Numbered from the stretch's first letter, positions 26,263 through 35,877 are shown. The stretch is 64,000 bases of DNA from Lachnospiraceae bacterium (GCA_024689605.1 JAILDD010000170.1:4191-68190), one strand, 5' to 3'. Translations and numbers: made by a program. The notes: generated by a model not told the origin, from the letters alone.

Positions 26263-28011
26263 TCAGTCACCCTTCTCGTCAAAGTCGCCATTGCCGCCGG
26301 TCTGGGATTCATATACTTCCCTGTATATCATATTGCTCTCCAAGAGTTCTTCATGGGTTCCGAATCCGCTTATCCGTCCCTCGTCCATAACGATTATCCT
26401 GTCGGCATCCATGACACTGGATATCCTCTGGGCGATGATGATCTTGGTAGTTCCAGGGATTTCTTCCCTGAAGGCCTTTCTTATCTTCGCATCAGTAGCC
26501 GTGTCCACAGCGGATGTGGAATCATCCAGTATCAGTATCTTAGGTTTCTTAAGAAGAGCCCTGGCTATACAGAGCCTCTGCTTCTGTCCCCCTGAGACAT
26601 TCGTCCCGCCCTGTTCTATCCTGGTCTCATATTTATCCGGAAAACGCTCTATAAATTCATCCGCACAGGCCAGCCTGCATGCTCGCCTGCAGTCTTCCTC
26701 TGAAGCATCAGGATCCCCCCATCTGAGATTATCCAGTATGGTTCCGGAAAAGATCACATTCTTCTGAAGCACTACAGATACCTGATCCCTGAGTGCTGCA
26801 ACGGAATACTCTCTTACATCCCTTCCACCTACTTCGACGCTTCCTCCGATAACATCATAAAGCCTGCTTATAAGCGATACCAGCGAGGACTTTGCCGAAC
26901 CGGTGGCACCTATGACGCCTACCACTTCACCGCTCTTTATTGACAGCGTTATGTCTTTAAGCACGGGTATTCCGCTTCCGCCCCTGTCATATGAAAAATC
27001 CACACCATTGAATTCTATGCTGCCGTCAGAAACTTCCATTACAGGTTCTGCCGGATCCTTGATATCAGACTCTTCATCAAGGACTTCCACGATACGTTCC
27101 ACGCTGGCTGTTGACATGGATACCATTACAAAAATAATGGACATCAGCATAAGGCTCATAAGTATATTCATACAGTATGCAAGAAGGCTCATAAGCTCAC
27201 CTGTCTGGAGCTGTTCCGTCACGATCAGGTGCGCACCCATCCAGCTGATGGCCAGGATGCAGGAATACACAGTAAACTGCATTAGCGGAGCATTTATTAC
27301 CACCTTACTCTCAGCCTTTACAAAAAGCCTGTAAATATTCTCCGCCGCTTTTCTCAGCCGGTCAGTTTCATATTCCTCCCTTACATTTGCCTTTACCACA
27401 CGTATAGCACTGACATTTTCCTGAACTGCCGCATTCAGATCATCATATTTCCTAAACACTTCCTTGAAACATTTCATGGCAGCCCGGACAAGGAATATAA
27501 GCACAACGCTGAGCAGGCACACTGCGATAAGATATACGCAGGCAATCTCCGGCTTTATAAGAAAAGCCGCAATCATGGCAAATATAAGTGAAAAAGGTGC
27601 CCTGAAGCACATCCTGAGCACCATCTGGTATGCATTCTGGACATTGGTAACATCCGTTGTAAGCCTGGTCACCAGGCCGGCTGTTGAAAACTTATCAATG
27701 TTCATAAATGAATATGTCTGTATCTTCTCAAACATGGCCTTTCTGAGATTCCTGGCCAGTCCGGTGGATGCTTTTGCACCATATATGCCGCCCATGACCC
27801 CTGACAGCCATCCCAGAAGCGCAAGGCATACCATTACCGCGCCCATGACATAAATGTGCTGCATATCATTCTTTTTTACGCCATTATCAACTATGGAGCC
27901 CATGCACATAGGGATCAGGACCTCGAATATGACTTCAAAGATCATCCAGACCGGTGTCGCGATGGATGCCGCCTTGTATTCTTTTACATTGCTGAGAAGT
28001 TTTTTATACAT
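26263..28011 (-). CDS. ABC exporter half-transporter, degenerate-site partner (pair 2)
   Basis: Membrane domain and ATPase (582 aa). Walker A is GATGSAKSS, which is itself unusual (Ala for the Gly before the Lys), signature VSGGQKQ, Walker B LILDDSTSAVD with Asp in place of the catalytic Glu. It opens the two-gene exporter transcript; an extended -10 lies at 28052-28060 and GGAGG precedes the ATG. It repeats the arrangement seen at 10656-12365. Confidence 0.9.
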   Translation of the reverse strand: MYKKLLSNVKEYKAASIATPVWMIFEVIFEVLIPMCMGSIVDNGVKKNDMQHIYVMGAVMVCLALLGWLSGVMGGIYGAKASTGLARNLRKAMFEKIQTYSFMNIDKFSTAGLVTRLTTDVTNVQNAYQMVLRMCFRAPFSLIFAMIAAFLIKPEIACVYLIAVCLLSVVLIFLVRAAMKCFKEVFRKYDDLNAAVQENVSAIRVVKANVREEYETDRLRKAAENIYRLFVKAESKVVINAPLMQFTVYSCILAISWMGAHLIVTEQLQTGELMSLLAYCMNILMSLMLMSIIFVMVSMSTASVERIVEVLDEESDIKDPAEPVMEVSDGSIEFNGVDFSYDRGGSGIPVLKDITLSIKSGEVVGVIGATGSAKSSLVSLISRLYDVIGGSVEVGGRDVREYSVAALRDQVSVVLQKNVIFSGTILDNLRWGDPDASEEDCRRACRLACADEFIERFPDKYETRIEQGGTNVSGGQKQRLCIARALLKKPKILILDDSTSAVDTATDAKIRKAFREEIPGTTKIIIAQRISSVMDADRIIVMDEGRISGFGTHEELLESNMIYREVYESQTGGNGDFDEKGD

Positions 28012-28051
28012 TCAGTAAACCTCCGCCCGATCAGTTACTAAAATCCGTACC

Positions 28052-28060
28052 ATTCTATCA
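28052..28060 (-). promoter_or_regulatory. Extended -10 promoter for ABC exporter pair 2
   Basis: TGATAGAAT on the minus strand, about 40 bases before the ATG at 28011. No clear -35. Confidence 0.45.
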
Positions 28061-28110
28061 TAGTCTGACAGCATCCGCTACTTTTACGTCGCTAAACAGC
28101 AGCCATCCAG

Positions 28111-29208
28111 CTACAGTATTTTTTTAATAACAGGTATCATACGCAGCAGAAGCGCTGCAATAAAAGACAGTATCACAAGCAGTACCAGCATGACAGGGAG
28201 GCCGGTCCATACGCTGCCCACAGCTGACATAAAGCCGGTTTTTGCTATTATGTCCAGAATGAACGGGTGTATAAGATATACACCAAGAGTAGCGGAAGAT
28301 AAGGCTTTCGGCAGTGATACTGCAAATCCGGATGTTTTTTTTCCGGCTCCTGCAAATCTCTTCAACGTAAGAAACACCGCCACAGACAGCAGCAGGTTGT
28401 GAATGGAGAAAGGTGTTGAAAAGAGCTCGCATACCACTCCGTCCGCAGCACTCCTGCGTCCCCCTTCCACACAAGCTATGATAAACGTCGCAATGGCCAA
28501 AAACCATCCTATGGATATAAACACATTGCTTTTTTCTTTTTCATCATGGGCCGTAAAATAATATCCCAGAATAAAATATCCAAGATATCCGGCAAAATAA
28601 GATAGATCAAATATCCTGTAAAAATCTTCCAGAAGATACCTGAATGGGAACTCAAAAAGAAAAAGTGTAGGAAGGACTATCGATACCGATACAAAAACCA
28701 GCAGGTATAAAAGACAGTTTTCCCGTTTTTCGCATCCTTTTTTTATAATGGGAACAAGGAGATATATTATTGCAAGCATGGGCAGGAACCACAGGTGATA
28801 ATGCCCCGGCTTCCTGAAAAGTTCCAGAAAAAAATCTTCTTTCCAGTTTACTGCCACACCCGCTGACTTAAAAGTCCACATATCGAACAGACGGTACATA
28901 ACCTTCCACAGCACCCACAGCCCCATCAGACGAAAACTCTTATACAAACAACGCTTTACATCTGTTTTGTATTCCGGAGAGAGGACAAGAGCCCCGGATA
29001 TCATCACATAAAGCGACACACCGACAAACGCAAGTATGTTCCCTGAAAGTGCGAAAAATGAACCGGCACTTCCGATACTTTCCCGTTCAAGCCACGTGGC
29101 AGAAACATGCACCAGAAGAACCAGAACACAGGCGATCACCCGTGCATGATCAAGAAAAAGAATTCTCTTGTTATTAGGAACTGTTTTTTTTAAAGAATTT
29201 TCCGGCAT
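28111..29208 (-). CDS. Integral membrane acyltransferase (acyltransferase 3 family)
   Basis: A 365-aa polytopic protein with about ten membrane helices. The family N-terminus is clear: DHARVIACVLVLLVHVSATW, with the conserved Arg and the active-site His ten residues later. Relatives (OafA, OatA N-domain) move acetyl or succinyl groups onto sugars at the membrane. This one has no extracytoplasmic SGNH domain. It starts 3 bases after the pgeF stop, so it is cotranscribed with it. Target glycan unknown. Confidence 0.85.
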   Translation of the reverse strand: MPENSLKKTVPNNKRILFLDHARVIACVLVLLVHVSATWLERESIGSAGSFFALSGNILAFVGVSLYVMISGALVLSPEYKTDVKRCLYKSFRLMGLWVLWKVMYRLFDMWTFKSAGVAVNWKEDFFLELFRKPGHYHLWFLPMLAIIYLLVPIIKKGCEKRENCLLYLLVFVSVSIVLPTLFLFEFPFRYLLEDFYRIFDLSYFAGYLGYFILGYYFTAHDEKEKSNVFISIGWFLAIATFIIACVEGGRRSAADGVVCELFSTPFSIHNLLLSVAVFLTLKRFAGAGKKTSGFAVSLPKALSSATLGVYLIHPFILDIIAKTGFMSAVGSVWTGLPVMLVLLVILSFIAALLLRMIPVIKKIL

Positions 29209-29211
29209 AGT

Positions 29212-30132
29212 TCACTTTATCATAAGAAATCCGCAAAGCCCCCCACGCTGCCCTTTTGTATATCTGTGGGAATGCAGCAGCTCAGGATTGCAGCAGGTGC
29301 ATATATCACTTAAAAATACATTTTCTTCAGGAACCCCCGCATTAATAAGATTTTCCCTGCAGGCAAGAGAAAGATCAAGGTAATACTTTTCTTCAGTCGC
29401 AGCTTCTCGCAATATCATTTTTTTATCCGCATCGGGATATTTCTTTTTGAACTCATCTGCCACGTCATTCCCGACTTCGTAATGCTCGCCACAGATTCCA
29501 GGGCCCACAAAAGCAATGATATCCTTCGCTTTAGTCCCGAACTCTTCAGACATCATATGTACCGTCGCACCTGCAATATCATTAACAGTACCGCGCCACC
29601 CCGAGTGTGCCAGGCCTATCGCTTTTTTTTCAAGATTAATAAAAAAAACAGGAATGCAGTCAGCAAACCCCGCCACCAGACAGACCCCTGGGGTATCAGT
29701 AACAAGGGCATCTATATCTGTGTAATCACGATCCCTGGTAACTCCCATTCCTTTATGGTATTCATTCACATGCAGAACATTTGCTGTATGAGTCTGTTTG
29801 GCATATACCATGGATTCAGGTGCGATTCCCAGTGCATCACCCATGATTCTGAAATTCTCAAGTATATTTTCCGGTGCATCTCCTCTTCCGCATGCAAAGT
29901 TCATGCTTGAAAAGATTCCCTCTGAAACGCCCCCAAGTCTTGTGGAAAAACCATGAACCACAAAATCACAGGTCCCACCCCTACCGGTGAGACCTGCGCC
30001 ATCAGCTGCATAATTTATATCATCCGAAAAAGGAATAAACCTAATGAAGGGTGCCTTACCGGGAACACAAACCAGTTCAGTAGAACGTTCCCGTCCAGCA
30101 AGATATTTTATTTTTGGAATCTCTGATTTCAA
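29212..30132 (-). CDS. pgeF: Purine nucleoside phosphorylase/laccase-domain protein PgeF (YfiH)
   Basis: Cytoplasmic zinc enzyme of the YlmD/YfiH family, reported to phosphorolyse purine nucleosides and to edit mis-built peptidoglycan precursors. Motifs: YAKQTHTANVLHV (metal His), ADCIPVFF, AHSGWRGTVNDIAG, and the C-terminal DICTCCNPELLHSHR with Cys and His ligands. The start seems to be TTG at 30132 with GGGTGAT upstream. At 306 aa it is somewhat longer than usual at the N-terminus, so a later start is possible. Confidence 0.88.
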   Translation of the reverse strand: MKSEIPKIKYLAGRERSTELVCVPGKAPFIRFIPFSDDINYAADGAGLTGRGGTCDFVVHGFSTRLGGVSEGIFSSMNFACGRGDAPENILENFRIMGDALGIAPESMVYAKQTHTANVLHVNEYHKGMGVTRDRDYTDIDALVTDTPGVCLVAGFADCIPVFFINLEKKAIGLAHSGWRGTVNDIAGATVHMMSEEFGTKAKDIIAFVGPGICGEHYEVGNDVADEFKKKYPDADKKMILREAATEEKYYLDLSLACRENLINAGVPEENVFLSDICTCCNPELLHSHRYTKGQRGGLCGFLMIK

Positions 30133-30206
30133 TAAATATCACCCAAAGATCAAAACTCACGCTTCCCTATGCCCGAAGCCGCAAAACTTCCGGGAAAACC
30201 AGATAA

Positions 30207-30803
30207 TCACTCAAGAGCCTCATTATATATTGCCCTTGCTCCGCCCACATATTTAGGACGTCTTCTTGCTGCAATGACAACAGCCGAGCCAATATTCCTC
30301 TTTGTGATCTTAAGGGGCACCACCACCGGTTTTATGTGCATGCCCACCATAACACCGCCGATATCCATGCCTGCATCGGCTTTCTGCATAAGGCTTTCCA
30401 CCACTACAGGAGACTTGCAGTTTTTATAAACTGTTGTACCGAAAGATCCGCCGGCCTTGGGCTGGGGCACAACATTTACTTCTTCAAGTCCAAGTCTGTC
30501 TGCCACATCTTTTTCCATTACAATAGCACGGTTAAGATGCTCACAGCACTGGGCCGCTATTGTAACTCCGTACTTATCAGCTACAGGCTTTATACCCTTA
30601 TACAAGGCGCCCGCCACATCCATACTGGAGTGTGTTCCGACACGTTCACCCACGACCTCACTTGATGAACACCCAATCACAATGACGCTTCCCGGCCTGA
30701 TCCCGGACATTTCACAGACCTGGTTCATTACCTCTGCTGCATCCTTTTCTATTGCAGCCAGGTCAACATTCTCATCATTTTCATATGTCATAATTCCGCT
30801 CAT
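30207..30803 (-). CDS. YwlG/TIGR01440-family protein
   Basis: Conserved protein of Firmicutes without settled function. VIVIGCSSSEVVGERVGTHS near residue 30 and AQCCEHLNRAIVMEK near residue 80 are the family hallmarks; the latter might bind a metal or cofactor. The start is uncertain: TTG at 30809 overlaps the rho stop, ATG at 30803 has GAGGT 11 bases upstream, and ATG at 30791 has GCGGAA. The near overlap with rho suggests cotranscription. Confidence 0.8.
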   Translation of the reverse strand: MSGIMTYENDENVDLAAIEKDAAEVMNQVCEMSGIRPGSVIVIGCSSSEVVGERVGTHSSMDVAGALYKGIKPVADKYGVTIAAQCCEHLNRAIVMEKDVADRLGLEEVNVVPQPKAGGSFGTTVYKNCKSPVVVESLMQKADAGMDIGGVMVGMHIKPVVVPLKITKRNIGSAVVIAARRRPKYVGGARAIYNEALE

Positions 30804-30805
30804 TA

Positions 30806-32236
30806 TCAATAGAACCTCGTTTTCTGTATCTGCCCAACAAGCTCCCTGTTACTGGTAGTCTTGGAGAACATATCAATTACTTTATCAACTATCTCATCAG
30901 GATGCGAACCGTTAACAGCACGCCTTACGGTAGTAATAGCTGCCAGTTCCTCTTCACTAAGAAGCAGGTCCTCACGTCTTGTGCTGGACTTAGGAATATC
31001 AATGGCAGGGAAGATCCTTCTCTCGGAAAGCTTTCTGTTGAGAACGATTTCCATATTACCGGTTCCCTTGAATTCCTCGTAAACCACGTCATCCATCTTG
31101 CTTCCGGTCTCTACCAGTGCAGTTGCAAGTATGGTAAGACTTCCGCCTTCACGCATGTTTCTTGCCGCACCAAAGAACCGCTTGGGCGGATGAAGAGCAG
31201 CAGGATCAAGACCGCCTGATAAAGTACGTCCGCTGGGAGGAACCACCTGGTTGTAGGCCCGTGTAAGCCTTGTAATGGAATCCAGCAGGATTACAACATC
31301 CTTTTTATACTCAACAAGACGCCTTGCTCTTTCAATGACCATTTCGGCCACCCTCTTATGATGCTCAGCTGTCTCATCGAAAGTAGAATAGATAACCTCC
31401 ACATCCGGTCCGCCTACGGTTTCCTTCATATCCGTAACTTCCTCGGGACGCTCATCTATGAGCAGGATTATCATATGTATCTCCGGATTATTTATCTTTA
31501 TTGATTTTGCCACATCCTTAAGCAATGTGGTTTTTCCTGCCTTAGGCTGGGACACGATGAGACCTCTCTGGCCCTTACCTATTGGGCTGATCAGGTCCAT
31601 TATCCTCATGGACACAGGCGCACCGGGATATTCAAGCTTAATTTTCTCATTCGGAAATATTGGGGTCATGTTCTCGAAATTGTAACGGGCCGCTGTCGTG
31701 TCCGGCATCAGATCATTTACACGGCTGACATAGAGAAGCGCCTGGAATTTTTCATTCTGAGTTTTAACCCTGGTATTACCGGATACGATATCACCGGTCT
31801 TTAAAGAAAACCGTCTGATCTGACTGGGTGCCACATAGATATCCGCATCCCCAGGCAGATAATTGTCACTTCTTATAAATCCGAATCCATCCGGCATTAC
31901 TTCCAGGATTCCCCGGACCATCACGCCGCTGTCCAGTTCCTTCAAAGCCTCTTCGGAAAGTTCTTCCTTTTCATTTACCTGGCGCGGAACAGGCTTTGCA
32001 TCAGGCTTTCCACCCTCACTTTTTGCCTTGGGAGAAGCATCCTGCTTGCTGCCTTCAGCCCTTGCAGCCTTTGCCTCCTCTGCCTTTTCCCGCTCATCCT
32101 CACGATCCTTTATGAGCATAGCCTCCACAAGATCAGACTTTTTCATAGAAGCTGCACCTTTGATCTTACGGTTTTTTGCCATTTCACGAAGAACAGTAAG
32201 ACCGATAGATTCATATCTTTCTCTCATATTTACCAT
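30806..32236 (-). CDS. rho: Transcription termination factor Rho
   Basis: Hexameric RNA translocase. N-terminal Rho_N helices (1-45), then a roughly 50-residue charged, low-complexity insert ([20 protein letters not shown]), the cold-shock-like RNA-binding domain (about 104-175, [20 protein letters not shown]), and the ATPase with P-loop PKAGKTT (231-237) and Walker [17 protein letters not shown] precedes the ATG at 32236. The long leader holds a hairpin at 32275-32292, which may take part in autoregulation. Inserts in this place are common in Gram-positive Rho. Confidence 0.95.
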   Translation of the reverse strand: MVNMRERYESIGLTVLREMAKNRKIKGAASMKKSDLVEAMLIKDREDEREKAEEAKAARAEGSKQDASPKAKSEGGKPDAKPVPRQVNEKEELSEEALKELDSGVMVRGILEVMPDGFGFIRSDNYLPGDADIYVAPSQIRRFSLKTGDIVSGNTRVKTQNEKFQALLYVSRVNDLMPDTTAARYNFENMTPIFPNEKIKLEYPGAPVSMRIMDLISPIGKGQRGLIVSQPKAGKTTLLKDVAKSIKINNPEIHMIILLIDERPEEVTDMKETVGGPDVEVIYSTFDETAEHHKRVAEMVIERARRLVEYKKDVVILLDSITRLTRAYNQVVPPSGRTLSGGLDPAALHPPKRFFGAARNMREGGSLTILATALVETGSKMDDVVYEEFKGTGNMEIVLNRKLSERRIFPAIDIPKSSTRREDLLLSEEELAAITTVRRAVNGSHPDEIVDKVIDMFSKTTSNRELVGQIQKTRFY

Positions 32237-32274
32237 GTTTTACCTCCGACATGATATTTTCTTCCTGCAGCCCC

Positions 32275-32292
32275 CGCTGCGACATAGCAGCG
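32275..32292 (-). promoter_or_regulatory. Hairpin in the rho leader
   Basis: CGCTGC pairs with GCAGCG around six bases, about 40 bases upstream of the rho start codon. Rho genes often autoregulate through their leader; the hairpin is a candidate element, nothing more. Confidence 0.3.
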
Positions 32293-32476
32293 TCATCTGC
32301 AATTACACATTTATAAAGCTTGCCTATTTTTATGTATGCAAAAGTATTCTTTGGAAAAAAATTGATATGCTTTTGAAACACCACAAATGTTTTACAAACC
32401 AATTACTCTTAACTTAAAATGAATAATATCATTTTTTTTTTGATCGTGCAAGAGTATGGCGTATAGCCGGCGGTTA

Positions 32477-32485
32477 TGTTATAAT
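32477..32485 (+). promoter_or_regulatory. Promoter of rnpB
   Basis: TGTTATAAT, a perfect extended -10, ends 6 bases before the start of the RNase P RNA. A run of ten T residues at 32432-32441 lies upstream and could act as an UP-like element. The -35 is poor. Confidence 0.75.
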
Positions 32486-32491
32486 CCTTTA

Positions 32492-32852
32492 CCGAGCGGA
32501 GCGGATGATCGCACGCAGATGCGTGAGGAAAGTCCGGGCTTCACAGGGCAGGATGCCGGATAACGTCCGGCGGAGGCGACTCCCGGGAAAGTGCAACAGA
32601 AAACAAACAGCCGGATAGCGCATGCTTTCCGGTAAAGGTGAAAAGGCAGTGTAAGAGACTACCGGTCGTGTGGTAACACAGGACGCATTGTAAACCCCAT
32701 CCGAAGCAAGACCAAACAGGGGACCATGGATCTGCCCGGTCCGTCTCCAGGTAGGTCGCTTGAGCTGTGTGGCAACATACAGTCGAGATAGATGATCATC
32801 CCGGCACTTACGTGCTATGACAGAACCCGGCTTACAGCTCCACTCTTTTTTT
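32492..32852 (+). ncRNA. rnpB: RNase P RNA, bacterial class A type
   Basis: Catalytic RNA that matures tRNA 5' ends. The universal cores are present: GAGGAAAGTCCGGGCT near 32524, a GACCGGT-like AGACTACCGGTCG region, and the 3' core CAGAACCCGGCTTA at 32821. Helix P1 forms between GAGCGGAGC at the 5' end (32494-32502) and GCTCCACTC at the 3' end (32837-32845) with one mismatch; seven T residues follow and act as terminator. Size is about 355 bases. It converges with the lysozyme gene on the other strand. Confidence 0.95.
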
Positions 32853-32868
32853 ATTTCTGACATTCCTG

Positions 32869-33579
32869 TCAGTGTGACAGTTCAAGATAAGAAATCTCCC
32901 CCCTCAGGACATTGCCGTCTGTATATTTCTCCGGTCCCTGCATTCCATCTAATACCAGACGGTCACTGTACTGCCAGACAGTCCAGTTCTGTACCGGCGG
33001 CAGATATACATTCCTTATCCAAAGCGGATAATCTTCATATCCCTTCTTCAGGTATTCATTAAAAAAAGACTGCGTGGAATAGATCACGGGCTTCCTGCCG
33101 TAATACTCTTCCAAATATTCCAGCATATCCTTAAGTTCTTTGCTGACCACGGCTTTATCCGGATGCTGCTGACTGCCATAATACTCGACATCTACTGCCG
33201 GCAGCAGATGTCCTTCAAGTCTCCCTACGGTATTAACATAGTTTTCGGCCTGTGAGATTCCCGGACTTTCAAAACTGAAGAAATGATAAAAACCCGTACG
33301 GATTCCTGCTTCTTCAGCTCTATTCTTGTTCACCTCATAACAATCATCTACATAGGAACTTCCTTCAGTAGCCTTAATGTAAGCAAACTCAACTCCCTGC
33401 TTTTCAATGTTCTCCCAGTCAATATCCCCCTGATAATGCGAGACGTCTATTCCGCGGTGGCCGTATCCCCGTGCCATAACCATGTTGGGTACCTGATAAT
33501 AAAACAGCGCAGCAAGTATGCAAGTCAATATGAATAGCATTAAGACTGTCACTGCAGCTATCTTCTTTTTGTCACTCAT
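32869..33579 (-). CDS. Membrane-anchored GH25 lysozyme (muramidase)
   Basis: N-terminal membrane helix (7-28, no obvious cleavage site), then a GH25 domain. GIDVSHYQGDIDW holds Asp45; PAVDVEYYG holds Asp130 and the catalytic Glu132; WTVWQYSD near residue 215 ends the barrel. It should cleave MurNAc-GlcNAc bonds outside the cell. There is no cell-wall binding repeat. The gene runs convergently to rnpB and divergently from rarA, and stands alone. A self-targeted autolysin is more likely than a phage lysin, as no phage genes are near. Confidence 0.92.
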   Translation of the reverse strand: MSDKKKIAAVTVLMLFILTCILAALFYYQVPNMVMARGYGHRGIDVSHYQGDIDWENIEKQGVEFAYIKATEGSSYVDDCYEVNKNRAEEAGIRTGFYHFFSFESPGISQAENYVNTVGRLEGHLLPAVDVEYYGSQQHPDKAVVSKELKDMLEYLEEYYGRKPVIYSTQSFFNEYLKKGYEDYPLWIRNVYLPPVQNWTVWQYSDRLVLDGMQGPEKYTDGNVLRGEISYLELSH

Positions 33580-33695
33580 CCCCTATCCTCAAGATCAATT
33601 TTATTTAGCCTTTACATTATAACACCTGCGTCCCTTGCCGAAGCATTTCATATGGATTCCAGACTAAACTGCAGATGGCTAATTAAATGTGAATA

Positions 33696-33704
33696 TGCTA
33701 TAAT
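33696..33704 (+). promoter_or_regulatory. Promoter of rarA
   Basis: TGCTATAAT, a perfect extended -10, about 92 bases before the rarA ATG. The leader contains ATGCG/CGCAT (33732-33748), a small hairpin. No clear -35. Confidence 0.65.
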
Positions 33705-33796
33705 TTTATGCAATTGAAACCGATAAATATATGCGGACACAACGCATCAGTAAAGCACAGCTGTAAACAGCAGTACATAAAAAATACAGTCGAGAT

Positions 33797-35170
33797 ATGT
33801 CTAAGAGTTCCAACGAAACCATTGATCTTTTTTCATATATGAGTTCCATTTCGGATGAAAATGAGTCACCTCTGGCAGCAAGAATGCGCCCCGAGACCCT
33901 TGATGAAGTGGTAGGACAGTCACATATCATAGGTCCGGACAAGCTGCTTTACCGTGCAATAAAAGCTGATAAATTAAGTTCCATCATATTCTACGGTCCC
34001 CCGGGAACAGGAAAGACAACACTAGCCAAAGTCATTGCCGCCACCACTTCGGCTGATTTCAGGCAGATCAATGCAACTTCAGCCGGCAAGAAAGATATGG
34101 AAGAAGTGGTTGACATCGCTAAAAACAACAAGGTGATGAATGACACAAGGACCATACTATTTATCGACGAGATCCACCGTTTCAATAAGGCACAGCAGGA
34201 TTATCTCCTGCCCTACGTAGAGGACGGCACCATCATCCTTATAGGTGCCACCACGGAGAATCCTTACTTTGAAGTAAACGGGGCTTTGATCTCCAGGTCA
34301 ATGATATTCGAGCTCTATCCACTGACAGATGATGATATAAAAACGCTCGTAAGGAGAGCACTTACGGATGACAAAAAAGGCCTTGGTTCCTACAAGGCTG
34401 ATATAACAGATGAAGCACTTGATTTCCTTGCGGATCAGGCAGGCGGTGATGCCAGACATGCGATCAATGCACTGGAGCTGGGCGTGCTTACAACAGAACG
34501 TTCAGATGACGGAATGATACATCTTACTGCGGAGGTAGTAAGTGAATGCATACAGAAAAGACGCATCCGTTTTGACAAAGACGGGGACAATCATTACGAT
34601 ACCATTTCTGCTTTCATAAAAAGTATGCGCGGTTCCGATCCGGACGCCGCAGTTTACTATCTCGCCAAGATGCTCTACTCCGGCGAGGATATCAAATTTA
34701 TCGCACGAAGGATTATGATATGCGCCGCTGAGGATGTGGGATTGGCAGATCCCAATGCTCTCAATGTCGCAACCTCCGCCGCCCTTGCGGTTGAACGTAT
34801 CGGAATGCCTGAAAGCCAGATAATACTTGCGGAAGCTGTAAACTATGTTGCTTCCGCCCCCAAGAGCAACAGCTCGAATAATTCCATCGAAAAGGCCATG
34901 GCCACAGTACAGGAAACCGGGAACCTCCCCGTTCCCGATCATTTAAGGGATGCACATTATAAAGGTGCCACAAAACTGGGACGCGGAAAAGGATATCTCT
35001 ATGCACATGATTTTCCCAATCACTATGTTGACCAGCAGTATCTTCCTTATGAGCTTTCCGGCACAGTATTCTATGAACCCTCCGGGCAAGGTTATGAGAG
35101 CAAGATCCGTGAACACCTTGCACGGATAAAGAAAGAAGCTTCGATCCCGAAAGGAGGTGAAAACAACTAA
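33797..35170 (+). CDS. rarA: Replication-associated recombination protein RarA (MgsA)
   Basis: AAA+ ATPase related to clamp loaders, acting at stalled replication forks. Walker A is GPPGTGKTT (67-75), Walker B TILFIDEIHRF, and the C-terminal tetramerisation domain contains MLYSGEDIKFIARRIMICAAEDVGLADP-type sequence (seen from about residue 292). GYLYAHDFPNHYVDQQYLP near the end is diagnostic. One of the few plus-strand genes. The ribosome binding site is weak (CGAG right before ATAT-G), suggesting modest translation. Confidence 0.96.
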   Translation: MSKSSNETIDLFSYMSSISDENESPLAARMRPETLDEVVGQSHIIGPDKLLYRAIKADKLSSIIFYGPPGTGKTTLAKVIAATTSADFRQINATSAGKKDMEEVVDIAKNNKVMNDTRTILFIDEIHRFNKAQQDYLLPYVEDGTIILIGATTENPYFEVNGALISRSMIFELYPLTDDDIKTLVRRALTDDKKGLGSYKADITDEALDFLADQAGGDARHAINALELGVLTTERSDDGMIHLTAEVVSECIQKRRIRFDKDGDNHYDTISAFIKSMRGSDPDAAVYYLAKMLYSGEDIKFIARRIMICAAEDVGLADPNALNVATSAALAVERIGMPESQIILAEAVNYVASAPKSNSSNNSIEKAMATVQETGNLPVPDHLRDAHYKGATKLGRGKGYLYAHDFPNHYVDQQYLPYELSGTVFYEPSGQGYESKIREHLARIKKEASIPKGGENN

Positions 35171-35269
35171 ACCTGTCCATCGTCAGGCACGACCGGAGGG
35201 GGACGGCCAGGGTGAACGGTCGCAGGAACAGACATTCCTGCACTAACTCATAATGATATGGGGGTACTT
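35171..35269 (+). promoter_or_regulatory. Tandem-hairpin leader upstream of the LytTR gene
   Basis: Three possible hairpins in the 99 bases between rarA and LytTR: CCTG/CAGG (35172-35187), CGACCG/CGGTCG (35190-35195 with 35217-35222) enclosing a G-rich loop, and GCAGGAA/TTCCTGC (35222-35241). The GGGGGT ribosome binding site follows. No T-run, so not a plain terminator. I cannot match it to a known riboswitch. Confidence 0.45.
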
Positions 35270-35812
35270 ATGAATATTGATTTTTATGGTGATGAATTCA
35301 TCGAAAGCAATCTTTTAAAAGCACAGGTCATTAATTATCTTACACAACTGACAGCCGCAGAGCGTGATGAACTTCTGAATACTATCGTTTCTTCTAAGAC
35401 AAAAGTCGGTTCATATCCGGCTGTTAAGGAAATCATTTTTGAGAATCACTCGGAAAGAACCGGAAACCTGAAATGCATACGGTTTAAGTGCAGGCTGTAC
35501 ATGGTAGAAATTGAACAGATAACCCGAATTCAGCATCTTGGCAGAAATGCCTTTTTTTATTTTAGAAATTCTGACGAGTTCAAAATCAGATGCAGGTTAA
35601 AAGATCTTGCAGAAGTCCTTAAAGCCTACCCTGATATGTTCATTCGCATAAACAACACCGAATATGTGAGTCTTTCCCGGATTCGTGAGATCCACAAAAA
35701 TATGGTTCGTCTTGACACCGGTGAATCGTGCTACATTTCCAGGTCATATCTGATACGCGTTCGCAGCATGCTGAAGGATTATGACTTTCTTTATGACAAA
35801 ACCCAATCCTGA
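35270..35812 (+). CDS. Orphan LytTR-type DNA-binding regulator (180 aa)
   Basis: The C-terminal half (about 80-178) is a LytTR domain: YMVEIEQITRIQHLGRNAFF, YPDMFIRINNTEYVSLSRI, GESCYISRSYLIRV. LytTR proteins bind paired direct repeats and control virulence, competence or bacteriocin genes, usually after phosphorylation of a receiver domain. Here the N-terminus (about 75 aa, MNIDFYGDEF start) has no receiver signature, and no sensor kinase lies beside it. ATG at 35270 has GGGGGT five bases upstream; ATG at 35258 has none. Palindromes follow directly downstream. Confidence 0.8.
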   Translation: MNIDFYGDEFIESNLLKAQVINYLTQLTAAERDELLNTIVSSKTKVGSYPAVKEIIFENHSERTGNLKCIRFKCRLYMVEIEQITRIQHLGRNAFFYFRNSDEFKIRCRLKDLAEVLKAYPDMFIRINNTEYVSLSRIREIHKNMVRLDTGESCYISRSYLIRVRSMLKDYDFLYDKTQS

Positions 35813-35841
35813 AGTAACAAGACCTGCAGGTTCTGTTACTT
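35812..35841 (+). promoter_or_regulatory. 30-base near-perfect palindrome overlapping the LytTR stop codon
   Basis: AAGTAACA and TGTTACTT pair around a central palindrome ACCTGCAGGT (35822-35831), with two mismatches on each side. May be a protein site or an RNA hairpin at the 3' end of the LytTR mRNA. Confidence 0.45.
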
Positions 35842-35852
35842 CGGACATCAGA

Positions 35853-35877
35853 TGCAGGATATGAACAACATCCTGCA
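35853..35877 (+). other. Hairpin TGCAGGAT/ATCCTGCA downstream of LytTR
   Basis: An 8-bp perfect stem with a 9-base loop. No T-run follows. It may end or protect the LytTR transcript. Confidence 0.4.

Noticed and set aside
32432..32441. Intrinsic terminator at the T10 run before rnpB
   Set aside because: AAAATGA/TCATTTT could form a stem before the T-run, but there is no plus-strand gene upstream to terminate; an UP-like element for rnpB fits better.
32489..32863. Minus-strand open frame over the RNase P RNA
   Set aside because: The region is rnpB by its conserved cores and promoter; similar spurious frames over rnpB are common in annotations.
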